Positions 33,201 through 40,913 of a stretch of DNA of 64,000 bases are shown one piece after another. How positions within the stretch are numbered: position 1 is the stretch's first letter; every line of letters begins with the position of its first letter. The notes under the pieces were generated by a model. That model saw only the letters and a program-made list of their open reading frames with translations. It was not told the DNA's origin and searched no databases. Location of the stretch: NCBI GenBank assembly GCA_036785665.1, contig JAXIVJ010000519.1, positions 55,001 through 119,000 of the forward strand. Direction: 5' to 3'. The position numbers were made by a program, and so were the translations under genes. This stretch comes from Chirona hameri (taxonomy: Eukaryota; Arthropoda; Thecostraca; Balanomorpha; Balanidae).

Positions 33201-34542
33201 CCATCTTGTTGAACTCGAATACACCTGCATCTGTGCCAAAAGCAGTCTTCTCTTTGTCTTCTTCTTTGATTGGAATTTGCCAAAAACCTTGCTTCATATC
33301 CAAACTAGTTCGAAACTTTGATTTTCCTAACGCGTAAAAGATGTCTTCTGCTGACGGTATGCTGGCTGCAGGACGCACTGTAATGGCGTTTACTTTACGA
33401 AAGTCTACACAAAATCTCATAGAGCCATCTTTCTTTGGTACTAAAAGTACCGGAGACATCCAAGGTGAATTGCTACGTCTAATTACGTTAGCATTTAACA
33501 TGTCTTGCACTTGTTCTTCTAGAATGGGGCGATAGGCTAATGGTGGCCGTCTGGGGGCTTGATAGGTCGGGGGGTGGTCTTGCGTGTTAATTCTCATTTC
33601 TGTGACATTTGTAGAAGTCAATTCATCATCTTTTTGCACAAAAATGTCTAGATTGGCTTCCAAAAGTTTGACCAAGGCTTCGCATTGGTCTGCTGGAATG
33701 TGATCTAAGTTGAAAGTGGAAAGGATGTCTGAGGGACTGAATTCTTTTTGTTTCTGTTCTTCTGCCGTAACAGAAGAGATATTCGGATTTTGATCATCTT
33801 CCTTGTGCTTTGTAGCGGTTCCCAGTACTTGACCTTTCTTGAAATGGATAAATCTGCCAGTGTCATTGACAATAGCCCAAGGGATATGCTTGTTTTTGGA
33901 AAGCTTGACCAGTGCATTTGGCATCAAAATGCCTGGTTCGTCCTCAAAACATGGTGATGAGGGTAGTTGTGAGACTATAAAATTTTCACCAGCTTGCTTC
34001 TTTTTGGAAATGAAGCATTTGACCTGCACGTCCGAACGTGGGAAGACGTCTACGTCCTCCGCTAGTCTCACAAGATTGATTTCTTTCTTTGTCTGGACAC
34101 CTTGTTTTTCTTTCAATGGGTACACTGAGCTTCCGATAATGAGAGTCTGACTTTCAAAATCAAGTATGGCTTTGCGAGCTTTCAAGAAATCGATTCCGAG
34201 GATCATATCATGTTTGAAGTCTTTCACTACTACAAAATCATGATACATTCGCACTTTTCCTAGCGTGATGCGAATTCTCACCGTTTCAGACACTTCAAGT
34301 GTATGACCGGTAGCAGAACGTAGGGTAATTTTTGTAGGGCTTTGAGTTGGTTTGACCAATTGTGGGTCACATAATTTCACAAATTCTTCGCTAACTAGGG
34401 AAAGTTGCGCGCCTGTGTCGAGAAGTGTTCTGAAGGGATGTGTGCCAATGTGTATATCTATGTAGGGACAATCTTCGCTTACCTGTAGGATATACGCGGT
34501 CTGCGTCTTATCCTCTCCTGGGTGAGGCTCCTCTAGTTTCCC
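30208..34542 (-). CDS. pol: Pol polyprotein of element B: protease, RT, RNase H, integrase
   Basis: 1444 codons read in the -1 frame from the slippery site; the frame is unbroken. In order: protease with DTGA (34408-34419); reverse transcriptase with VDFRKVN, LDMKQGFWQIP and the FVDD active site near 33110; RNase H with YTDAS, EREAFAIVY and TDHKP. The His2Cys2 finger follows (HDGYLGGH...CETC). The integrase catalytic triad is Asp (GIDTCGP), Asp (SDQGTEY) and Glu (GKTERFH), with 35 residues between the last two. A C-terminal chromatin- or DNA-binding region and a polar tail of about 200 residues end the protein. The gene order is Ty3/Gypsy. It lacks its own ATG near the start, as expected for a frameshift product. 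Functions: polyprotein cleavage, cDNA synthesis and integration. Confidence 0.95.
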   Translation of the reverse strand, partial: GKLEEPHPGEDKTQTAYILQVSEDCPYIDIHIGTHPFRTLLDTGAQLSLVSEEFVKLCDPQLVKPTQSPTKITLRSATGHTLEVSETVRIRITLGKVRMYHDFVVVKDFKHDMILGIDFLKARKAILDFESQTLIIGSSVYPLKEKQGVQTKKEINLVRLAEDVDVFPRSDVQVKCFISKKKQAGENFIVSQLPSSPCFEDEPGILMPNALVKLSKNKHIPWAIVNDTGRFIHFKKGQVLGTATKHKEDDQNPNISSVTAEEQKQKEFSPSDILSTFNLDHIPADQCEALVKLLEANLDIFVQKDDELTSTNVTEMRINTQDHPPTYQAPRRPPLAYRPILEEQVQDMLNANVIRRSNSPWMSPVLLVPKKDGSMRFCVDFRKVNAITVRPAASIPSAEDIFYALGKSKFRTSLDMKQGFWQIPIKEEDKEKTAFGTDAGVFEFNKMAFGLAGSPAVFQNCMNAVLGEIRHFALAFVDDIIVFSETFEDHIKHLEDVFNKIRKANLKLKISKCDFINKELNYLGHIISDKGISVDAEKVSAVKNLQPPENIREVRSFLGMTSYYRKYVPNFSKIAKPLTALTRKNARFKWTDEAQSAFEFLKSALLQAPILAFPDISKPFKLYTDASQYAMGAVLMQEHEGHNRVIQYVSHQFSEQKQKWPTIEREAFAIVYSLEKLRSILIGTDITVYTDHKPLKHLFTSEMKNPRIQRWAIILGEYACKIEYISGPKNVAADMLSRLHNTPYAGNLNDNEHLDWQGETTDINVVDNAVKMSIESDEVEKKPLDYRDFDEEVLRQAQLEDDELQTIISELQAKEPNPQVLSKYCFEDDLLYHVEKGTKTRPQTRMQLVIPPAYQKIVLEGAHDGYLGGHLGIEKTTDKILKSYYWPNLLKDIIQYVQSCETCQRKKLSKERRPMQDMPMPNAPMEIVGIDTCGPFPVSEGGNKYVCTIVDHFSGWPEAYAIPDKSANTIAQLIMGEFIPRHGCPRLIISDQGTEYCNALLDIVNKELGVSRIHTSSYHPQSNGKTERFHRCMNEMIQKQISEDQNTWDQVLQPCLGAYRMSKNESTKYAPYFVMYGRDPVLPVDTLLQPRLRYSGEDYVPVMFEHLHNAYTHVANNLQQTREHNKSLIQKTATASDFKPGDSVFYFDPSVQPGNSTKLTLYWKNYFRIVSKLGIENYCIKNMHTGKTKIVHSENLRHRDPDDVWDRTYDSVRRPVQVSVRPEDQPIRQQPLRATRLPFSDQVWYTSGGQQQPAQTLQPTDDYPQPSSHSEAQQTGVSGTATGEIAESPLQPSAATASPAVFSPHSPEGGEHGQLTPLSQRISAPTSVLERNNRYFLRSQGPPPNPADANNPLEGYRYANARQRYVPKRQYDSSDERTNDTDKRPRVQYDSDCLSTVTPDPSVALIQQTFVKAESAYLDDLPDWHPMVSSALLFCAKLLFPSVG
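34533..34542 (-). promoter_or_regulatory. Candidate -1 frameshift site, gag to pol of element B
   Basis: On the minus strand the gag frame ends G GGA AAC TAG: the heptamer GGGAAAC (34536-34542) directly abuts the stop codon (34533-34535). Pol is open in the -1 frame across this point. The downstream structure is weaker than in element A; a four-base CCTC/GAGG stem is the best I see by eye. Confidence 0.7.
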
Positions 34543-35669
34543 TGGCGATGGGACTGAGGTGCAGCGTTGGCTGCGGCTTCTTTCTTACGACATGCTCGCT
34601 GGATGTGACCGGGAATGCCGCAGAAATGGCAAATGGGACGATTATCAGTCGTCCAGCGGTAATCCTGTGGAACATTTCCATCAGTTCCCAGCGGTGGCCT
34701 AGTTTGGACAGGGTGACGTGGCGGGGGACGGTTGTCGAACCGGTTCTGATACTGCTGGTGGGGCACACGATTCTGCTGCTGGTACTGCTGCTGAGGGGAA
34801 TGCTGGTACTGCTGATGGTACTGCGATGGCCGATGTCGCTGCTGCTGGAACTGCTGTGGGTGGGGATGTGAACGGGGCTGCTGTTGTTGCTGGTACTGCT
34901 GCTGTACTTGGGGTTGAACCTGAAATGGCGGTTGTGGCGGCTGTTGTCTAGTCGTCAATACCTGGCAAATGTCAGCTAGTTTGTCCGTCACTGTGTCCAG
35001 TTTTTGTTGCATGCTGTCTGTCATCTTTGTGATTGCATTGCAATCCATGGGTTCAGGGGCGGAGGTATTGTCATTGAACAAGGCAATATGCTCATTGATA
35101 CGTTGTTCTGTCATGGCATGATTGTAGGCGTCTGTCAAGGTTGTCGGCATTTTCCTGGCAATGCTACTTTGCAGACGTCTGTTCCTGAGTCCGTTAATGA
35201 AAGCAGTAGTAATGATTTCAGTTACTTCTTTTTCTGCGAGTCTGTCAGAGTAGGCCTGGTTACCGAGGGAGCGAATCCTTTCAGCAAAGTCTGCTACCGT
35301 TTCGGTAGTGTGCTGTAAGGCTTGTCTGAGTTTCTGTTTGGAGCGGGCGGCCGGGTTTAAATGAGCATAGCGAGTGACCATCATATCTTTAAGTTGGGGC
35401 CATGAGGTCAGTCCGTTTTTGATGTCACGAAAGTAGTCATTAGCAGTTCCCTTGAGAAGCTGGGAAGCAGCCCACAAGGTCTGTTGTTCGTCGCCATCGA
35501 CAGCAGCATAAACATCGTCCATGTCCAGCATCCATTTTGAAAAGGCATCAGCATTGGATCCATCAAAAGTCGTCTTTTTGTTGGGCGTTAGAGTTTGCGA
35601 TAAAGCTAACTTGTTTCCGAGACTTTTGACACAATGTGTCATCTGATCAACCATTGCCCTGGCTTCCAT
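34533..35669 (-). CDS. gag: Gag of element B, with CCHC zinc knuckle
   Basis: 379 codons from the first in-frame ATG (35669, MEARAMVDQM). The frame is open further upstream but without ATG, and the splice donor lies in that upstream part, so I place the start here. A retrotransposon capsid domain covers roughly residues 30-200 (KWMLDMDDVY, TRYAHLNP, DFAERIRSLG). A long Gln/Pro-rich linker follows, then one nucleocapsid zinc knuckle (CHFCGIPGHIQRAC). The protein ends at the frameshift heptamer. It would form the particle that packages element RNA. The linker is rich in CAG/CAA codons, giving repeat-like DNA at 34740-34950. Confidence 0.92.
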   Translation of the reverse strand: MEARAMVDQMTHCVKSLGNKLALSQTLTPNKKTTFDGSNADAFSKWMLDMDDVYAAVDGDEQQTLWAASQLLKGTANDYFRDIKNGLTSWPQLKDMMVTRYAHLNPAARSKQKLRQALQHTTETVADFAERIRSLGNQAYSDRLAEKEVTEIITTAFINGLRNRRLQSSIARKMPTTLTDAYNHAMTEQRINEHIALFNDNTSAPEPMDCNAITKMTDSMQQKLDTVTDKLADICQVLTTRQQPPQPPFQVQPQVQQQYQQQQQPRSHPHPQQFQQQRHRPSQYHQQYQHSPQQQYQQQNRVPHQQYQNRFDNRPPPRHPVQTRPPLGTDGNVPQDYRWTTDNRPICHFCGIPGHIQRACRKKEAAANAAPQSHRQGN

Positions 35670-35713
35670 GTTTTTACTTTGTTCTAAATTTTCAACAGGG
35701 GAGGGTGTGAGGC

Positions 35714-35722
35714 ACTTACCTG
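35714..35722 (-). promoter_or_regulatory. Consensus 5' splice site in the leader of element B
   Basis: On the minus strand the sequence is CAG|GTAAGTG, a full match to the U1 consensus, 45 bases upstream of the gag ATG. Joining it to the acceptor at 30183 would place the env ATG close to the junction. Confidence 0.7.
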
Positions 35723-36191
35723 CTGATTGTCGAGCCCACGGTAGCTGCTGCGATGTTCCTCTCACCACACGTCTGCGTTGGGGGCCTGGGCTGTCGCGGA
35801 GCTGCTGGTCCGTGCTTGCGCTGCTGCAGTGTTGCTGATCACGGTTGTCGGCCAGCTTGATACAGCACTCAGCAGAGCGAGCGGTATCGGGTTGGTTCTT
35901 GCGGTAGATTCGGCGGCGCAGATGATGGATGCAGGCAGCGGTTTGAGAGTGGCCGCGATTTCGGCCGGGCTGATGTGTTTGTAGAGTCTAGTAGTGACAG
36001 CTGCACTCGTGTAGGTCCTCGGCGTGCGTTTGGGTTGGTGCGCGTCTGGTGATAGAATCGGCCCAGGTTGGGTCTCGCAGAGTCCGGTTCCTCTTCTCCT
36101 CTCACCGGCTCCGTTGGTATCTGGATGTTGATGGTAATCGCTGACTCTCCTGGCGGTGCTCTTCAGACATCAACAGTCTGATGAAGAGATA

Positions 36192-36209
36192 TCCGGGTCA
36201 CGGCACCAA
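36192..36209 (-). promoter_or_regulatory. Primer binding site of element B, tRNA-His type
   Basis: Directly inside the 5' LTR the minus strand reads TGGTGCCGTGACCCGGAT. Its complement ends GGGTCACGGCACCA. TCACGGC followed by ACCA matches the acceptor-stem 3' half of animal tRNA-His (GCCGTGA / TCACGGC). Confidence 0.75.
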
Positions 36210-37105
36210 TGTAACGACTCGGTTTTCCGTCTGGTTGTGCGTCGGCTCTTCCTTCGTACTATCAAAGTCGAATGAAGACGGCAGAGATATTATTGGCAGA
36301 GAAGGCGATGCACGTAGACCCAGACACTTAGCAGACCTCGGTTCAGATCGCCAACAGAGAGTCAGGATCGGCGTCAGAGCGGCAGAGTCTAGTAGTCGAG
36401 GCTCGGCGTCAGAGTGGCAGAGTCTAGTAGTCGAGGATCGGCGTCAGAGCGGCAGAGTCTAGTAGTCGAGGCTCGGCGTCAGAGTGGCAGAGTCTAGTAG
36501 TCGAGGCAGCAGAGAGGGCGGTGTTCACTCCACTCGGTCGGGTGGTCGACTGGCTTACCTCCCTCCTGGTTCACTGTGATGACTATTTATACTCAGACAA
36601 AGTCCGCACTCGCGCGTCATCGTTCAGTACTTCTGGAACGTTCTGCCGCTTTGTGTGCTACGTTACGCCCCCACAGTCACTCACCGAGCACGTGCACATC
36701 ACGTGATCACAGAGCGCGTGCACATCACGTGAGGACTGGTATTGTGCACAGTCATCGTTAGTAGGGATGACTGCGCCACTTTTTGCTGCTGTCCAACACT
36801 AACAATGGCCGACCGGCGACGCGGGTCTGTTGTATACACTGGACTATATACAGACGGGATGACTGGCTGAACCCGAGCGTGTCCGTGGTCCCGACTGGTA
36901 GCCTAAGCTTCTAACCGAAACCCACCTAATGCAAGTTGAGTAAAATGGGACACCTATTAAAACGAACGATTCACATAATATAGGCGAAGAACACTTGGTG
37001 AAAAGCATCTAACCTGAACTAGTCATATTACAGACAGGCACACAGCTCGTGGCCGGACAGATGCTACAATACAGCCACACCGCTCGTGGCCGGACAGATG
37101 CTACA
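36210..37105 (-). repeat. 5' LTR of element B
   Basis: 896 bp, apparently identical to 26898-27793, including the 35-bp repeats at 36366-36505. Open frames across it duplicate those in the other LTR and are not genes. Confidence 0.95.
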
Positions 37106-37925
37106 ATGGCAAGGGCTACAACATGGCTATCTTGGATTTGTGAAACTTTTGTTTTCTTACCCCCCAAAAACAAATATTTAAAAAAACTTTTTTGGGGAAA
37201 ATGCCCACAAAATCTGTTTTGTCTTCAAAGATATTAAAAAGCCGGAGCATATATCAAATAACCACATATGGTAAACTACCATACCAAATTTCAGAATGAT
37301 ATCACCATTTTTGACTGACTTATGGCATCTAAAGTATGGGTGACGTCATATTTACAAATTGCGATTTTTGACTTGTATTGACCAGATACAGACAACTGCA
37401 TGGCACTACTGTATTGCTGAGACAAAACTGGTCTAGAAACATTACTTTTGTATTTTGATTTATCAATGTAAAATTTTGACCTTCATTGACCTGAACTTGA
37501 CCTGAACTTGACATTAACTTCACGTAAATGAAGTCACGTGGTAAAATGACTATCACTATCGAAGTTTACGTGGAAAATAACTAATAAAACATGTGTTACA
37601 TGACTTTCGTAACTATTTTGAGCATAGTGACCTTTTGTGACCTGGCCTTGACCTTGACCTTGGCCAACAATCTCACTTTAGCTCATTCGGGATGTGTATC
37701 ATACATTTGGAAGCACTTTGGGTTACAATGGTCGTAATAGAAGGCTATGTATGGAAAGTATGGCCCATAAACTCAAATACGCCGATTTTGGCCTTTGACC
37801 TGCCCGTGACCTGACATTTTACCTTACTTTGAAATTGTTGAGCATGCTTTAGATTTGTCTCCTTGAGAGCTTTCGAATGCCGCCTTATGCGTCTCGCTAG
37901 GATTATTGGTTCGGAAGATAACCAG
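37106..37925 (-). mobile_element. Family beta TTAA element, part 2, after LTR element B
   Basis: Continues the element interrupted at 26897. It is collinear with 49261-50050 (ATGGCTATCT, then the TGACCTTGACC runs, then ATTGGTTCGGAAGAT). The terminal CCGCGCGGG end is missing; a family gamma fragment follows directly. Confidence 0.75.
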
Positions 37926-37931
37926 GGGGCG

Positions 37932-38060
37932 TTTAACCAGGGGGTGGATGCCACCCCCGCCCCCTCTCGTTTTTTTTCCTGGAATAACTCGCGTAGTTTT
38001 TAGCCGATTGCGATGAAACTTTCAGTACCCTACTTTTGAAAAATCTGTCTTTGGCCGAGG
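37932..38060 (+). mobile_element. Fragment of family gamma TTAA element
   Basis: GTTTAACCAGGGGGTGGATGCC and the following TTTTTTTTCCTGGAATAACTC match the start of the complete copy at 47598. The similarity fades after about 38050. Confidence 0.65.
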
Positions 38061-38299
38061 GTGCCCCTGGTTTTCTTTGCCCCCCATCCGAAAATACGAT
38101 CCGCCGCCACTGGATGTAACGCCACTGGATGTAAGACTATGGTGCAGTGTACCACTGTCTCTTTCAGAAGCACAAGTGGATATTCTTACTATTTGAGGCA
38201 TCCGCGAAGACACCTGTTAAGTCATGCCTGCATTGTTCAGATCGACATATATTCGAATTACAGGAGCGCGGTTTGCAGGAATAACGCTTCACCATTCGT

Positions 38300-38485
38300 A
38301 GATACCGCCTGATCACCGGCAGCACCAAGCTCGTCACGTGATCGTCACGTGACCGCGCAGAGGCTGGAGTAGATACCGCCTGATCACCGGCAGCACCAAG
38401 CTGGGCTCGTCACGTGACCGCGCAGAGGCTGGAGTAGATACCGCCTGATCACCGGCAGCACCAAGCTGGGCTCGTCACGTGACCG
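38300..38485. repeat. Tandem repeat, about 65-71 bp, nearly three copies
   Basis: Units start AGATACCGCCTGATCACCGG at 38300, 38371 and 38436. Each contains GTCACGTGACCG; the first carries an extra CGTCACGTGAT. Confidence 0.9.
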
Positions 38486-39267
38486 AAATTCGATGCGGCG
38501 TCAATGCAGCAGCAGCAAAATACCTTTTTTAAATTTAGTCCGAGTGTTTTTGAATGGATGGATTTCCGAGGTTAGGACCCACGCTAAGCATGGCTTGTTG
38601 CGCAGGCCCTGACCCCACCACCCGATGAAGCAATTCACCACCCGATCGTCGAACCTTTGTTGCAAGTGCCGTGATGAAAATGTTTCGGGATATTTTGAAT
38701 GTGGGATCCTTTTCTAATAGTTTTTAAAAATCATTTTAATGGTACATATCATTAAATTATGTAATAGTTACATATTACTGTAACTCTGCGAGTAGATTGG
38801 CGGGTCGTCCAGACTTATATTTCAAATAGGACATTATATTTCAATGCATTTTTCTTAGCCGTGTTCTTCGCATATAATTCATGATTTTATGTGTAGGCTC
38901 TGAGTCCTATTCTTAACATGCAGTCGCACAATTATTGTCAACCTGCAGAATTAGGCGTCGAGTCGAAAGCCTTACGTGCACAATTTCCGTGATGATTGTT
39001 GCCTATTTTCAAATCAATACCAAGCTGATGACAGCATATATTATAAACAGGCTGTTGTAGCGGTGAAGTATTACTCGTGGTGATCTGCATATATTTGAAA
39101 ACCTACTCTAAACAAAATCACGAAACAGCGCACGCCCCCCCCCCCATCACCCTCCTGACTGCCACACCTACGTTTGACCCCTGGCGCCGCCATTGCTGCC
39201 TTGCCTACCTAGTCTCAATGGCCCAGCGCCGCCCCTGTCGCGCAGAGGCGCGAGTCGTGTATCGTTA
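38486..39267. other. Unassigned sequence
   Basis: AT-rich. A C tract at 39136-39144 hints at a decayed element. No gene is supported. Confidence 0.45.
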
Positions 39268-39375
39268 GGCAGTGTCATAACTACTTAGGCAGTTTTGATA
39301 CTGCGGTAGTTTCGAAATTGCCTGAATTGAGCCAGGCAGTTTGGAAACTGCCATCAGGTTTCATATTGCCTGTAA
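39268..39375. repeat. Second cluster of GGCAGTTT...AAACTGCC palindromes
   Basis: CAGGCAGTTTGGAAACTGCC and degenerate relatives occur in about 100 bp, related to the cluster at 8217-8465. Confidence 0.7.
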
Positions 39376-39603
39376 CATATAAACGTCATTCGTCAAGACT
39401 CTAATAAACGATTTCAATTTCCAATTAAAATAGCTCTAACTAAACTTAAAAAGGCGAAATTCTAAATGTCCGACGCCAAAATAAAATAAGTTAAAAAACA
39501 ATCAAAATGAGTAAACGTATCTACTTCTGTCAGAGGAAAATATCGGCACCTTGAAGGCTTTTCAGGCTCCTGAAACTTGGTGACTTTTCCTTACATTGCA
39601 TTG

Positions 39604-39865
39604 CATAGGCGTAGGAACGGGGGGGGGGGGGGCGTGGGGGCTATGGCCACCCACTTTTCAAGCTGGGGGCCAGCAATGTTACCCCCCCCCCTTTTGAACG
39701 ATTTCTCCTTCGATCACTGATATTGGTTCGATATGAATGCTTTAAAATTGCGAAATAAATGATGAATTCAGAACACCGCACAACCATAACCCATAAGCGT
39801 AAAAACCGGGGGGGGGGCGGGGAGGCCAAGGCCCCACTTTTTAGGCTGGGATCTAACAATATTAA
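39604..39865. mobile_element. Two partial elements with CATAGGCGTAGGAAC-type ends
   Basis: CATAGGCGTAGGAAC followed by a G tract and TGGCCACCCACTTTTCAAGC starts near 39604. A diverged relative (CATAAGCGTAAAAACC, G tract, GGCCCCACTTTTTAGGC) starts near 39790. The reverse end GTTCCTACGCCTATG appears at 46559-46573, closing another copy. Confidence 0.55.
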
Positions 39866-40912
39866 ACCGCGCGCCGTTTGGGGGGGGGGGGCAAAATCTG
39901 CCACCTCTCGGATTTCCTTAATAACTTAAAAACTATAATCGATACCAACTGCAAACCTTCAGTACCTTATGCTACATCAATTCTACGTTTTCTTATTAAA
40001 TTTCAGTGAAATTAATGCGGTGCTTGGGGAGATAATGACGTTTTAATGACGTCATGGCATGCCATTTTTGGTGGAAAAAACGATAAATGTTTGAAAAATC
40101 AAAGAAAATCGAGTTTCGATGAAATTGGAAATACAAAACATAAAACAGAAAGTAAATGACATTATCTTCCAAATGGCGATCTCTGATTTGCAAAATGTGT
40201 GTTTTTTTACCCCAAAAAAAATATATGTTTTTTTCGGAAGAAGTTCCTCCAAACATTTTTGTTAAAGATATTAAAAAAAACAGAAGTATATTAGAGAAAC
40301 AAGTATGGACGATACACAAACCAAATTTCAAAGCAATATCTTTATTTTTTGACTGACTTAAGACTCCCTAAGTATAAGTAACTAATGACGGCATTTTTTG
40401 AACTCACGTGTTTTGGCTTTTAGTGACCAGAGGCCATTCTTATAATAACAAAATCGAGGCGCAGCTCGATTTCTTTTTTACAGAATGGCCTCAGGGCTGG
40501 AAATGTGCTATTTTTGGGCAGTGTGTAAAATACCAGCATATTATTTGGCTTTGCTGCTGCATTTCCGAGGCGCTGTTTCGACGCTAAACATTTAAAATCT
40601 CCCGCGCCGGGTCGCCACGGCTCGATTTTTTTTTTATAAGAATGGTCTCAGATACAGACAAATAAATCCCACCGCTGTATTTCCGAGGCAAAGCTGGTTT
40701 AGAAAAAAAAAACATTATAGATGAATCAATTTCAAATTTTGTCTTTATTGTGACCTGACCTTGACCTGAGGGTCATTATATGGGAGCAGGTTGTGCAAAT
40801 GGCTGCTACTATCGAATTATACGTGTAAAGTAACTCATACAACATGTGTCGCATGGCTTGTGCAGACCTGTAACCTTTTGTGACCTGACCTTGCCCTGGA
40901 GGCCCTCTGATA
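39866..40912 (-). mobile_element. Family beta TTAA element, truncated at right
   Basis: Begins after TTAA (39862-39865) with ACCGCGCGCCG. It is collinear with 48990-49790 and breaks off in the TGACCTTG region where the next element starts. It hosts an inserted MITE at 40432-40648. Confidence 0.7.
40432..40648. mobile_element. 217-bp MITE nested in a family beta element
   Basis: GGCCATTCTTATAA at the left and TTATAAGAATGGTCT at the right are inverted ends. CAGA flanks both sides (40428-40431 and 40649-40652), whereas uninterrupted beta copies have a single CAGATACAG (compare 49531). It contains TCGAGG/GCTCGA inverted pieces. Confidence 0.75.
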
Positions 40913-40913
40913 A

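Larger units (their letters stand above)
26898..37105 (-). mobile_element. LTR retrotransposon B (Ty3/Gypsy type with F-like env), nearly intact
   Basis: 10208 bp on the minus strand. Two 896-bp LTRs (26898-27793 and 36210-37105) appear identical, so the insertion is very recent. The target duplication is ATGG (26894-26897 and 37106-37109). Order on the minus strand: 5' LTR, tRNA-His-type primer site, leader with splice donor, gag, pol in the -1 frame, splice acceptor, env, polypurine tract, 3' LTR. Gag and pol are open throughout. The membrane anchor of Env lies in a different frame. The element sits inside a family beta TTAA element. Confidence 0.95.

Noticed and set aside
30208..34380. Independent start of pol in element B at 34380
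   Set aside because: The codon there is GTG, and the protease active site lies upstream in the same frame, so translation must come from gag by frameshift.
34718..34951. Gly/Ala/Thr-rich plus-strand frame
   Set aside because: Antisense of the Gln/Pro linker of Gag.
35670..35768. Gag of element B starting at 35768
   Set aside because: No ATG there; the first in-frame ATG is at 35669, and the upstream part holds the splice donor.
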